Notes under the pieces: model-generated
What the model was told of the DNA's origin: nothing
What the model saw: only the letters and a program-made list of their open reading frames with translations
Databases searched by the model: none
Assembly (NCBI GenBank): GCA_910583525.1
Contig: CAJTXL010000001.1
Location: 1 to 64,000 of the forward strand
From: an uncultured Muribaculaceae bacterium
GTDB taxonomy: Bacteria; Bacteroidota; Bacteroidia; Bacteroidales; Muribaculaceae
Length of the DNA: 64,000 bases
Direction: 5' to 3'
Translations under genes and position numbers: made by a program
Part shown: one piece after another, positions 22,887 to 32,700 of the stretch
Position numbering within the stretch: the first letter of the stretch is position 1
How the letters are laid out: each line of letters begins with the position of its first letter

Positions 22887-24536
22887 TCAATGGCTCTGAT
22901 GTTCGTATTTCAACGTCATCGAGGGCTGGTCGCATACTTCCGACGGCCCGAAGTACTGGATGGGACCGGGATAGATGTAGCATGTGTTGTGGGCCCATTC
23001 GTCGCGTTGGGATGCGAACTTTTGGAACGGTGCGCCGTCGAGGCGGACAAGCGCCTTTTGTATTACGGGTTTATCTTCGGCGTTGCGGCGTTCGATGTTC
23101 ATCATCATTGTGATGGGTATGCCGCCGGGAATCCATTGCACGGCCGGTTTAACGAGGTTGCGGATAGACGACATGTAGCCCGTTACGCCTGCGTTGATGA
23201 GTGCCGATGCGTTGTAGCCCAAAGAGTAGCAGTAGTCGGCGTCGAAGTTCGACGGGTCGGCGCAGCGTCCTTCATAGCCGAAGAAGTGGTGTAGTGCCGA
23301 GAATTTGCCTTTGGCATCCTTGAAGGCCTGTGAGCCGGCAAGCTTGGCGGCAACAAGTCCGCTGAGGAGCTTTTCGGTTTCGATGAGCGATACCTGAACG
23401 TTGCCGTGGGGGTCGCGGTCGAGCATGAGCTGACGGGCTACCGATTCGGGCAGTTTCTTGAGCGAAGCGACATTTTCGGGCGACAGATTGTCGAAAATGA
23501 AAGCCGTGAGGGCTTCGTTGTCCATGCCCGATACCTTGTCTTTGTTTGCACCGAGAAGCTCGTTGAGTTCTCCGATGAGGCGTTTGAATTCGGGGATGAA
23601 TTCAATCAGGCCTTCGGGGATGAGGACTGTGCCGAAGTTGTTGCCTTCTGCGGCGCGCGATGTCACGATTCCGGCAATGTAGTCTACGATGTCGTCGAGG
23701 CTCATGTTGCGTTCTTCGACTTCTTCCGAAATAAGGCAGATGTTAGGCTGTGTCTGTAGCGCGCATTCAAGGGCTATATGGCTTGCCGAACGGCCCATGA
23801 GTTTTATGAAATGCCAGTATTTCTTGGCCGAGTTGCAGTCGCGCTGTATGTTGCCGATGACTTCGGAGTATACTTTAGTGGCAGTGTCGAAGCCGAATGA
23901 GGTTTCGATGACGTTGTTTTTGAGGTCTCCGTCGATGGTCTTGGGGCAGCCGATTACCTGGATGCCGGTGTTCTTTGCCTTGTAGTATTCGGCGAGGATA
24001 GCGGCGTTTGTGTTGGAGTCGTCGCCACCGATGATTACCAGCGCAGTGATGTTGAGTTCGCGGAGTATTTCAAGGCCTTTGTCGAATTGCTCGATTTTTT
24101 CGAGTTTCGTGCGGCCCGAACCGATGATGTCGAAGCCGCCGGTGTTGCGGTATTCGTCGATAATCGGAGCTGTGAGTTCAATGTATTTGTGGTCGACGAG
24201 ACCGCCGGGACCCATCAGGAAGCCGAACAGACGGCTGTTGCGGTGTATTTTCTTTATGCCGTCGAAAAGGCCGCAGATGACGTTGTGGCCGCCGGGAGCC
24301 TGTCCGCCTGAGAGTATTACGCCTACGTTGACCGGCTTGCCGGGGCCGGGGTTGGTATTCTTTTCGAAACGTATTTCGGGCAGTCCGTAAGTGTTGGGGA
24401 ATAGATTTTTGATTGCTTCCTGGTCGGCCACAGATTGGGTCGGGCGACCTTCAGCTACTTTTACGGGGCCTTGGAGGGCTATCGGCAACTTGGGTTGGTA
24501 AGTTGCGCGGGCTTTCTGTAAAGCGCTTTTTTTCAT
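22887..24536 (-). CDS. pfp: Diphosphate-fructose-6-phosphate 1-phosphotransferase (PPi-PFK)
   Basis: 549 residues, the long type. It interconverts fructose 6-phosphate and fructose 1,6-bisphosphate with pyrophosphate in place of ATP. The nucleotide/PPi site shows GGDDSNTNA, where the second Asp is the hallmark of PPi dependence, and PKTIDGDLKN carries the catalytic Asp with the PPi-type Lys. LSGGQAPGGHNVICG near residue 74 is also typical. The gene stands alone with a terminator after it; a TTACTTTG close to the -7 consensus lies 42 bases upstream. The enzyme fits a fermentative Bacteroidales metabolism. Confidence 0.96.
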   Translation of the reverse strand: MKKSALQKARATYQPKLPIALQGPVKVAEGRPTQSVADQEAIKNLFPNTYGLPEIRFEKNTNPGPGKPVNVGVILSGGQAPGGHNVICGLFDGIKKIHRNSRLFGFLMGPGGLVDHKYIELTAPIIDEYRNTGGFDIIGSGRTKLEKIEQFDKGLEILRELNITALVIIGGDDSNTNAAILAEYYKAKNTGIQVIGCPKTIDGDLKNNVIETSFGFDTATKVYSEVIGNIQRDCNSAKKYWHFIKLMGRSASHIALECALQTQPNICLISEEVEERNMSLDDIVDYIAGIVTSRAAEGNNFGTVLIPEGLIEFIPEFKRLIGELNELLGANKDKVSGMDNEALTAFIFDNLSPENVASLKKLPESVARQLMLDRDPHGNVQVSLIETEKLLSGLVAAKLAGSQAFKDAKGKFSALHHFFGYEGRCADPSNFDADYCYSLGYNASALINAGVTGYMSSIRNLVKPAVQWIPGGIPITMMMNIERRNAEDKPVIQKALVRLDGAPFQKFASQRDEWAHNTCYIYPGPIQYFGPSEVCDQPSMTLKYEHQSH

Positions 24537-24638
24537 TGTATGTGAAAATGTCTGTTAGTGTTTCTGTTTTCTGACTGCAAAGTAAGCAAAAAAAATTGAA
24601 AAACAGATGGTTGGAAGTGTGAATAAGTGTTTACGGGG

Positions 24639-25913
24639 CTACGCACCGGCGATGGCAGTCAGAAAATTGTCGGGGACAAGATATTTTTGTGCCATTGACT
24701 TTATTGTATCCGTATCAAGTTCCTTTATTGCAAGTTGTTGCGCTTCGAAATAGTCGGAGGGCGTTTCTACATAGAGCTGTGTCGCATAGTAGCCCATGAT
24801 TGAGGTTGGTGTGTCGAGGATTTCGACTAATGCTGTAGTAGCCGAAAGTTTGAGGCGTTCTAATTCGGCACCTTGTGGCGGATTGCTTGCAAGAAGCGAT
24901 GTCTCTTTGCGTATCTCGTTTATAACCTGTTCGGTATGGTTCTTGTCGCATTGGGCCATTATTTTAAGGTAAGAGCCTTCCTGGCTACCTATCAGCGCTG
25001 CCGAGATGCCATACGTGAGGCCCTTGTCTTCTCTTATATTTGTCATCAGACGGCTTCCGAAATATCCTCCGAGGGCCATTATGCTAAGCCTCAAAGGTAT
25101 ATAATCGGGATGGCTACGGGCGACTAAAGGCATGCCCATTATCACGCAACTCTGATAGCTGTCGGGATATGGCCGCTTTATTTCGTCTCCGCACTTTTCA
25201 GAAGAGAATGGTTCAATGTGCAGATTATATCCTTTTCCTTTTTGCGGAATGGTTTGTATGCAAGCGCGTACACTATTGACAATCTTGTTGTTGAGCAGCC
25301 CCGACAAGAATACGTGCATCTTCGCCGGACATAGCATGCGGTGATGCAGTCGGGAAATATCGTGACATCCGATTTGGTCGAACCAATCAGATGTAAGTGT
25401 TTGTGCCAAAGGGTGGCTGGCCCCCATTATCATACGATTGAAAACTTCATCGGCAATGGTGGAGACTTCTTTTCGGCTCGTCTCGAATTGTGCTTTTGCG
25501 CTTAGCTGTAAGGACTTTAACCTGTCTTCCGGAAAAGTGGGTGCTGTAAGCATAGCCATCATAATTTCCAGAAATTCGTCGATTTTGTCGTTGAGAACGC
25601 CAAATGTTAACGAACTATAATGACCGTGGCATGAGCTGCTGACTCTTATGCCGTTATAGTCGAGAATGTCGGCAAGGTCTTCGGGACTGTGCGATTTTGT
25701 GCCTTCAGACAAGGCATTGAGCATTAAGCGGCTTATTGCATCGTTGCCAAGTTCGGCAGCGCCGCCTTGAAAAACGATTGACAAACGGCACACAGGCTGG
25801 TCGCCGCCGCTGAAATAGTGGAATGTCAGTCCGTTTGGCAGATGCTCGACTGTCTGAGCCGGGATTCTTTTCAGGGCCGACGGGTAAGTCGGCGGCGGTG
25901 TGCTCCTGTTCAT
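24639..25913 (-). CDS. M16 peptidase-family protein lacking the zinc motif
   Basis: 424 residues with the double M16 fold. At the place of the HxxEH zinc motif (after FQGGAAELGN) the chain reads DAISRLMLNALSEG, so the metal ligands are gone. The C-terminal half keeps the substrate-binding Arg/Tyr pair in YFGSRLMTNIREDKGLTYGI. In M16B heterodimers one subunit carries HxxEH and the other the R/Y motif, so this should be the R/Y partner or a stand-alone non-peptidase. The other M16 gene in the window (37851-39080) has the HxxEH motif. No signal peptide is seen. It overlaps kdsB by four bases (ATGA). Confidence 0.88.
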   Translation of the reverse strand: MNRSTPPPTYPSALKRIPAQTVEHLPNGLTFHYFSGGDQPVCRLSIVFQGGAAELGNDAISRLMLNALSEGTKSHSPEDLADILDYNGIRVSSSCHGHYSSLTFGVLNDKIDEFLEIMMAMLTAPTFPEDRLKSLQLSAKAQFETSRKEVSTIADEVFNRMIMGASHPLAQTLTSDWFDQIGCHDISRLHHRMLCPAKMHVFLSGLLNNKIVNSVRACIQTIPQKGKGYNLHIEPFSSEKCGDEIKRPYPDSYQSCVIMGMPLVARSHPDYIPLRLSIMALGGYFGSRLMTNIREDKGLTYGISAALIGSQEGSYLKIMAQCDKNHTEQVINEIRKETSLLASNPPQGAELERLKLSATTALVEILDTPTSIMGYYATQLYVETPSDYFEAQQLAIKELDTDTIKSMAQKYLVPDNFLTAIAGA

Positions 25914-26677
25914 TCGTTATTCAGTGATTGTTGCAGATATTCGTTTGCCGCCTCAAGGTCGGCAGGTGTATCGATTCCGAAGTTCGTTTCTTCGGTCAAC
26001 GCCATGCGGATTTTGTATCCGGCCTGTAACCACCGCAGCTGTTCGAGCGACTCGGCAAGTTCGAGGCTGCTTTGGGGCAGGCGGCATAATTCGGCAAGGG
26101 TATTGGCGTGATATCCGTAAAGACCCACATGTGTGTGGTATTTTGCATGTTCGAGCCACTTTTTCCAATCGTAATTACGCACATACGGTATTATCGAACG
26201 GGAGAAATACAATGCGTTCATGGCATCGTCCATTACCACTTTTGGCGTATTGGGGTCGAAAAGTGCATCGAAACCGCGTTGAGGGTCGAACGGACGCGCC
26301 AAGGACGCTATCTCTACCGTTTCGTCGTCGAAGCAGTGTTTAAGGCTCTCGATTTGCGATTTGGCAATGAAAGGCTCGTCGCCCTGTATGTTTATCACGA
26401 CGTCGGCATCAGATTTCAGTGTTGTGTATGCCTCAAGACAACGGTCTGTTCCGCTTCGATGTTTGTCGGAGGTCATGACGGCACGTCCGCCGAAGGCCTC
26501 CACCGCATCGGCAATGCGGCTGTCGTCGGTTGCCACGGCCACTTCAGGCAGTATTTCGGCTACACGTGTGTAGACGCGTTCAATCATGGTTTTTCCGCCG
26601 AGTATGGCGAGAGGTTTTCCGGGGAAACGCGTCGAGGCATAGCGCGCCGGGATAATTCCTATGAATTTATGGCTCAT
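25910..26677 (-). CDS. kdsB: 3-deoxy-manno-octulosonate cytidylyltransferase KdsB
   Basis: 255 residues, full length. Activates Kdo with CTP for lipid A core assembly. The N terminus FIGIIPARYASTRFPGKPLA is the CTP-binding signature, followed by VVINIQGDEPFI and a C-terminal G-I-D-T-P-x-D-L-E motif (NFGIDTPADLEAANEYL). It lies in an operon with an NfeD protease upstream and an M16-like gene downstream, overlapping both by four bases. The KdsC-like gene of the same pathway is at 10031-10555. Confidence 0.97.
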   Translation of the reverse strand: MSHKFIGIIPARYASTRFPGKPLAILGGKTMIERVYTRVAEILPEVAVATDDSRIADAVEAFGGRAVMTSDKHRSGTDRCLEAYTTLKSDADVVINIQGDEPFIAKSQIESLKHCFDDETVEIASLARPFDPQRGFDALFDPNTPKVVMDDAMNALYFSRSIIPYVRNYDWKKWLEHAKYHTHVGLYGYHANTLAELCRLPQSSLELAESLEQLRWLQAGYKIRMALTEETNFGIDTPADLEAANEYLQQSLNNE

Positions 26678-28020
26678 ATATTTTCGTTTACTTCAGTAAC
26701 ATATAGTTGTGCGTTTTCATATTTAACCACTTTCACCGTGCGGTCTGCGGCAATGAACGCCCCTGTAGACACGGCGTCGAACACTTCGTGGCCTATTTCT
26801 ATTTTCCCTGCCGGGCGTAGCACCGTCATGCTTCGTGCGTGTTGGCCTACAAAACGCGATAACGACATGTCGACGCCTACGAAACCGTCGGCGTTCGACA
26901 GCTCTGTCATCAGCTCGGTGTGGCGTCGAAGGCGTTTAGGGCCTTTCGATGATGTCAGATACCACACAGCGGCTATGGCCAGGAGGCATCCGACTCCCAC
27001 TACTGCAAACGATTGCCCTATTGCGGCGAAATCGAAGCCTGTAACGGCGTCGTTGCTTGTCATTGCCCCCATGAGAGATGCTGCAACTGCGATTATACCT
27101 GATATGCCGCAAATGCCGAAGCCAGGAATGACGAACAGCTCGAATGCTATCAGCACCACGCCTATGATGAATGAAACCAAAACCCATGCAGGGACGGTGC
27201 CTGTGATGTACATAGGCAGAAAATAGAGCACCGTGGCTATCGATGCCACTGCGGCGGCAACACCAAGCCCCGGAGTGTGCATCTCCATGTAAATGCCGCC
27301 GAGGATGAGCATCACGAGCACGGCGCGCACTGCGGCGTTTGCCAAAAAGCCCATTATGTCGTCTGACAGGGAACTTTTATAGTATTCTACCGGGGCACCT
27401 GCACGGTCGAGGTCGGCGAGTATTTCATCAATGCTACCGGCAATGCCGTCGGCATATGCACACCCGATGGCCTGCCTTGACGTCAGCGACACCGACTCCT
27501 CCGGGTTTACCATCGATGCGGCAATGGCCGGGTCGCGCCGCCAAACCATGCTGTCGCCTACTAATTTGCGCCCGTGGTGTTCGGCGGTCGCCCTCATGAT
27601 GGTGCTCATGTACGACTGGTATTTTTCGGGCATCGGTTCTCCGGCGCCGTTTACTACGGTCGCAGAACCCATGCTTGCGCCGTCGGCCATATATACGCTG
27701 TCGCACGCAAGTGCGATAAGCGCTCCGGCCGAGGCCGCGTTGACATCGACAAACGCTACTGTCGGAATGTCGAGTTTCAACAGTGTCGTGCGAATGGAGT
27801 CTGCCGCGTCGAGGGCGCCTCCATAGGTGTTCAGCCGCACGAGCAGCATGTCGGCGTTGTGCTCACGGGCCTGGCGCACGCCTTGCCTGAAATGGTGGAA
27901 AGCGCTGTTATCGATTTCGGTTTCTATTGGTATTACGAATACAGGCCTCGGTGTTATAGCGTCGGCGCAAATAGCAGTCAGCAGTATGAGGATTGTCGTT
28001 ATAAGGCGTAGGGGTCTCAT
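26674..28020 (-). CDS. NfeD/ClpP-class membrane serine protease
   Basis: 448 residues. After a signal peptide (about 1-21) comes a ClpP-like domain: LLVRLNTYGGALDAADSIR (oxyanion region), AFVDVNAASAGALIALACDS with the likely catalytic Ser, and DGASMGSATVV. Four or five transmembrane helices follow (about 230-345) and then a short OB-fold NfeD domain at the C terminus (FVGVDMSLSRFVGQHARSMT...). Long-form NfeD proteins cleave membrane-associated proteins such as stomatin partners in archaea; no stomatin gene is seen next to it. It overlaps kdsB by four bases. Confidence 0.9.
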   Translation of the reverse strand: MRPLRLITTILILLTAICADAITPRPVFVIPIETEIDNSAFHHFRQGVRQAREHNADMLLVRLNTYGGALDAADSIRTTLLKLDIPTVAFVDVNAASAGALIALACDSVYMADGASMGSATVVNGAGEPMPEKYQSYMSTIMRATAEHHGRKLVGDSMVWRRDPAIAASMVNPEESVSLTSRQAIGCAYADGIAGSIDEILADLDRAGAPVEYYKSSLSDDIMGFLANAAVRAVLVMLILGGIYMEMHTPGLGVAAAVASIATVLYFLPMYITGTVPAWVLVSFIIGVVLIAFELFVIPGFGICGISGIIAVAASLMGAMTSNDAVTGFDFAAIGQSFAVVGVGCLLAIAAVWYLTSSKGPKRLRRHTELMTELSNADGFVGVDMSLSRFVGQHARSMTVLRPAGKIEIGHEVFDAVSTGAFIAADRTVKVVKYENAQLYVTEVNENI

Positions 28021-28038
28021 AAGAAATAAGGTTGGACG

Positions 28039-29094
28039 TTATTGCGGTGAGTGTTTCTTTTTTGTTTTTTCTCCGAAATATGCAGGCAAAAGCAGGCATC
28101 CGGCGATGAGGTAGATATAATAGCTGAACACGCGCCATACAAGAGCCATCACCGTGGCTATGCCGAGGTTGCCTATAAGGTCGCCGTAATAGTTGGCAAA
28201 CAGCCATTCGCTTATGCCGCTGCCGCCGGGAGTCGGACTGACCATCAGCACAACCCACACCACAAACTGACGGGCAAACACGATAAGGCCGGAAACATCG
28301 GGCACGAAAGCCCAAAACAAGGCGCTGACTACAAAGTAGCGAGAGAACCACGACAGGACGGTACTTCCGAACACTTGCACCCACCATTTTGTAGAGCGGC
28401 CTTTGACCCATGACGAAGTTGCCGCCATATTGTCGGCCATATTCCGTATTCTTGGCCCGAAACGCCTGAGCGGTCTCCAATCGCTTATACGCATAAGCAG
28501 ATTGCGCACACCTTGCGGTTTTGCTATTATGGCAAGGTATAGTATCGCAGTCCATACGACAATACCTGCATATACGAGCCAAAAGACTATTTTCACGCCG
28601 GCGAGCAGTGTGTTGCCGCTTGTATTCAACGATGCCATATTGCCGAATAATTCGTCCGTAGGGACAAGCAGCACTATTATCGGACAGAACAGAACGAAGA
28701 AAAGCTCGTCGAGAAAGAGCGTCGTAAGCGTCAGCGTCGTAGAACGGCCGAGGCTGATGCCCTCCCGGTTGAGGTAGAAAATAGCCAAGGCGCTTCCACC
28801 AACGACCGATGGCGTTATCGCCGAAGTGAACGCGCACATGAGGTCGGTTCTGATTGCGCGTTTCCACGTGAGGTCTCCGTCGGCGATTGTATGAAATCGC
28901 CATGCCAAACCGAAATCACGGCCTATGACGAATGCCAAAGCCAACAATACTCCTATGATGGTGTGGACATCGAATGTTATCGAACGTAGTGTAGTGAGGT
29001 CTACGTCCTTTCGGAAGAGCCATATGCCGACACCCACGCCCAACACCACAGGCAAGGCCGTTCGCCATAAGGTTTTGGATAACTCGCGCGCCAC
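28039..29094 (-). CDS. Lysylphosphatidylglycerol synthase/flippase-like membrane protein (UPF0104)
   Basis: 351 residues with eight or so transmembrane helices. The pattern of the UPF0104/AglD family is visible: DFGLAWRFHTIADGDLTWKR near the start, AFTSAITPSVVGGSALAIFY in the middle, and FVVWVVLMVSPTPGGSGISE near the C terminus. Members are membrane proteins related to the flippase part of MprF; the cargo is unknown here. It begins 11 bases after the thiE-like gene, in the operon leading to kdsB. Confidence 0.85.
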   Translation of the reverse strand: MARELSKTLWRTALPVVLGVGVGIWLFRKDVDLTTLRSITFDVHTIIGVLLALAFVIGRDFGLAWRFHTIADGDLTWKRAIRTDLMCAFTSAITPSVVGGSALAIFYLNREGISLGRSTTLTLTTLFLDELFFVLFCPIIVLLVPTDELFGNMASLNTSGNTLLAGVKIVFWLVYAGIVVWTAILYLAIIAKPQGVRNLLMRISDWRPLRRFGPRIRNMADNMAATSSWVKGRSTKWWVQVFGSTVLSWFSRYFVVSALFWAFVPDVSGLIVFARQFVVWVVLMVSPTPGGSGISEWLFANYYGDLIGNLGIATVMALVWRVFSYYIYLIAGCLLLPAYFGEKTKKKHSPQ

Positions 29095-29105
29095 CTTTCT
29101 GATTG

Positions 29106-29690
29106 TTAGCCGAGTTGTTTTTTCAGGATGGCCTCTATTGCGGCAACCGGGTCTGAGCCATCAAAGAAGTTTCCGTCGGTGCAGATACCGTTGAATCCCT
29201 CTCCAAGTATTGCATCTATCGAGTCGGATGTAAGTTCAGCGCCGGGCATATAGGCCACTACGGGTATCTCGCAATTGCCTTTTCGTATTTCGTTAATAAG
29301 TGCGGAAGCCTGTGCGCCTGTTTCGTGGAGCGCCACATAATCGATGTCGGCCCCGGCAAGAGCCAAAGCAGTGTCAGGGCTTCCTATTTCCGCTCCGATA
29401 ATGGCTTCAGGGCCCATGTCCTGCCTGACAGAAATAGGCGACTGTGCGCCTGTGTGCAGAAATACACCATGAAGGCCAAGCTCACGTGCCATGTCGACAC
29501 GGTCTTCGACCGTCAGTATAACGCCGCTCTCACGGCATAAGGTGATGATGTCGGTACAAGCCTCGCGCAATTCCTCATCAGAGATGTCCGGCACTCTCAG
29601 TTGCAGCCACATGGCACCTGCCTCTACGGCCATCTGTGCCATTTCGCCAAGCGAATACTTATTGTTTGGAGTTATTATAATCTGTATCAT
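29106..29690 (-). CDS. Thiamine-phosphate-synthase-like (ThiE/TenI) TIM-barrel protein
   Basis: 194 residues from the ATG at 29690. A longer reading from 29726 is ruled out because a strong promoter lies at 29696-29727, inside the would-be extension. The chain has the ThiE fold: MIQIIITPNNKYSLGEMAQM, WLQLRVPDISDEEL, ILTVEDRVDMARELGLHGVF, and a C-terminal phosphate site GEGFNGICTDGNFFDG. ThiE joins the thiazole and pyrimidine halves of thiamine. The usual GVHLGQ-D/E and S-H-S motifs are altered (GVFLHTGAQSP; no clear CHS), and no other thiamine gene is nearby, so it may be a ThiE paralogue of other function. Confidence 0.75.
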   Translation of the reverse strand: MIQIIITPNNKYSLGEMAQMAVEAGAMWLQLRVPDISDEELREACTDIITLCRESGVILTVEDRVDMARELGLHGVFLHTGAQSPISVRQDMGPEAIIGAEIGSPDTALALAGADIDYVALHETGAQASALINEIRKGNCEIPVVAYMPGAELTSDSIDAILGEGFNGICTDGNFFDGSDPVAAIEAILKKQLG

Positions 29691-29695
29691 GATGG

Positions 29696-29727
29696 CAAAT
29701 TTAACCAAAAACAGTTTAATTGACAAA
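29696..29727 (-). promoter_or_regulatory. Promoter of the thiE-like/kdsB operon
   Basis: On the minus strand TTTG (29727-29724), 20 bases, then TAAATTTG (29703-29696): an exact consensus. Only five bases separate it from the ATG at 29690, so the transcript should be leaderless or nearly so. Confidence 0.85.
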
Positions 29728-29757
29728 TGGAACTATGGTAAATACACGTTTCAGATG

Positions 29758-32700
29758 TCATTTGTTCTTTTTCTTCAGTTTGCGCAGGAATGAGCCGAAT
29801 GAGTCGAAGTCGCGCCGGAACATAATCCCGACACCTTGTGTCGTCTGTGCGCTGCGGATGTAATAGTTGCGGTCATTGTATCTGTTATATGCTTTCAGAC
29901 GCCATGAACCACGTTTGTTCAGCAGATATTCGATGTCGAAATCGCCGATGAATTGGTTAGAGTTAAGAGACTTGTCACGATATCCGAAGTTGCCGTTGAA
30001 AATCAGACGGTTGTTGAGCAGTCGGCTCGACAGGGCCACATCAACCTCTACATCGGAAAAATCGCCTCTGTCGCTGCGCAGGTTCGGGGCTATGCTCCAG
30101 TTCTCCGAAAGTTTGCCGAGCATATTGCCGAGCTGGCTCGAAATGGTCGACGAAGCCACCGAAAACAGCTCGTTTCCTTTGGTGGTCGATGCCATATAGT
30201 CGGGCGTGTAGAACCTGTTGAGCGCAAGCAGGTAGATTATCTGACGGTTCATCATATCGTCGGTGCTGACGATGCTGCGTACCTTGCGGTATGTATCCTG
30301 TGTCAGGGTAGGGAACTCAAGGTCGAACGCTATTGCCGGCTGTCTTATGTCGCCAGAAACGTTCATGATGGCATGGACGGGAACGTTCGTTCGTGCCACC
30401 TCTTTGTCTTGAAGGAATGATTCGTCGAGGTCTGAGAGGTTAGCGTTGGTGGCATAGTAGGCATTAAGTTTTGTTTTTACGGCATACGGGTCGCCGTCGA
30501 ATTGTATCTCGCTTCCGTTCTTGATTATAAAGTCTTTTATTATTATATCCTGAAGCGTGAACCTGTAGCTGCCCTCTGTGACAGCGTACTTGCCCCATAT
30601 GTTTAGGTCGCTGTTTGCCGAGCGGTATGCCAAGTGCAGATTTCCGTCGCCATGCGCCTGTATTCTGTCGCCGGCGGCCGGATCCATTACCAATGTCAGA
30701 GTCGCGTCTTTTGTCACATCGACACGTATATCCATATTGTAGTCCGACGAGCCGCCGTCTTCCGCCATAACTTGTTTTTTGAATGCTCTTACGGCATCTG
30801 GAGTGTCATCGGCTATTTCCGTCTTGACTTTGAGCGAGTCGGGCGTTACGTCGCGGAATGTGACAAATGAGTAATCTTCGGCATCAAGGCGGTCTGTCAT
30901 CACGAAAGTGAATGTCGAGCGAGGTGCCGTCGACATTGCCACGTTGATGTTGACAGTGCCCGGATATCCCGATATGGAAGCCCCCCCGTTGCCGTATATA
31001 GTGCCATACCAGTCGGGGTTTTGTCGGGAGTTTATATTATAGCTGAGAAAATCCTGCGCGTGGCTGATATCGAATCTGAAAGTCGGCTCTTTGAAGAATG
31101 TATGGCCCACGATGCCGTTCAGTTTCGCTGTATGGCCTTCGACGTCGCGTATGCTTATGTCGCACAGTTCGATTTTGCCCGGGCGCATGTGCACGCTGTC
31201 GGTTGCAGAGTACGATGTGCCTGTGAAATCGATTTTCAGGCTTACGTCATCGGCTTTGACATCGCCTTCAAGGTCAATCTGTTTGAAAGTTCCGAAAAGA
31301 CGGCAATGTCCGCTTGCTCGTCCGTTGATAGACGATGTGAATGCCGACATGAACGGTTTGAGAAAGCCGACGGGAATGCTATCGGCATAAAAATTTAGGT
31401 CGAGAGCTTCGTCGAAAGGATATATGTCGCCGTTTATGCGTGAGTGTTTCCCTTCGAAGCCCGTGACTGCGGCATCGAGACAGACCGCTCGTTTCGCGTT
31501 GTCCCATTTAGCTGCGACATCGGCATTGCCGATAGTGCAGTACTGGTATCCGATAGAGTCGACGTGCAGTTTGGGGCATTCGACCGACGGTTCTGCGCCC
31601 AGCAAGCCCTGTGCCGTGAAAGTGCCGGAAGCACGTCCGCCGATAAGTGCTTTGTCTATTTCGAGAGTCTCGAAGATAGGCAGGAGCGCCATGTTGTCGA
31701 GTTTTATTGCAAGGCTTTCATCGGGGTCTGCACCTACAGAGCCTTCGATTGTTATGCGTTGGTTGCCGGCATCAAGGCAGAAACCGTTTACGTCGAGCCT
31801 GGATGGCGATATGTCGATGGCCGAAGATTTTATCGACCATGTTTCGTCGCCGAAATTGATTGTGCCCGGTTCGAAATCTATGTGGGCGTCGACAGGGAAT
31901 GTGCCTGGCATGTTCTTATTTGGTCGTGAACGTAGAAGTGTCGAAAAACCGAGAGTTCCGCCAATCGGGATGGCTCTTTCGATACTCCAGTCGGCACGTG
32001 TGTCTATGCGGTTGTCTGCGGCATTGATGAGAGCCGATAAGGCCATTTCGCCTTTCTTGGTCTGAAATTGTGTAGTCGCATATACAGAGCTGAGATTTGC
32101 CGCAGTGTCGAGAGAAAGATACAGCACAGTATTTTCCAAAAGTTTTGAGCCTTGGCTGAGATAAGGAGCGTCGATAGCCAATGAGGCAGTTCCCTTTGCA
32201 CTGTTTACATGTCCGTTTATGCTTGCGTTATCAAGAACATGGATTGGCGACCCTAAAAATTTAGTGATGTTTTCCGTCGGGCTTATAGTAAAGCTATAGT
32301 TGAAATCATTGGCCTTATCTCGTTTTTTATTAGGCTGCTTTGCTTTGATGTTCCCTTGCCGTTTGTCATCAAATAAGGCCGGAAGGAAACTCGCAGCCAT
32401 GTCATACATCTGGCCGGCTATTGAAGAAAAAGCATACGGGCCCGAGACGGAACCGTTGATTATGTCGGAGTCGACTGTGATTTTAGGTGGATTTGCCTCC
32501 GGGTAGGATTGCGCCGTGAACTTTTCTATTTTAAGTCCGTTTCCGAGTTTGTCGAGCCATCGGATATCGAAAAGTTGAACAGAGCCTTCTATATCATCGA
32601 TGTCTTTCCCTTCGGCCGATATGTTCAACTTTGCTCCAAATCTATAGCCGGCTCTTGTTTTGTCAAGGCCGAGTGCGGCAAAATCGACACCTGAAGCTGT

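Noticed and set aside
26108..27226. A 372-residue open frame on plus opposite kdsB and the NfeD gene
   Set aside because: Antisense to two genes with clear motifs, and it spans their border.
27908..28903. A 331-residue minus frame inside the NfeD and flippase genes
   Set aside because: It overlaps two well-supported genes in another frame, and its Arg/Cys/His-rich translation has no domain features.
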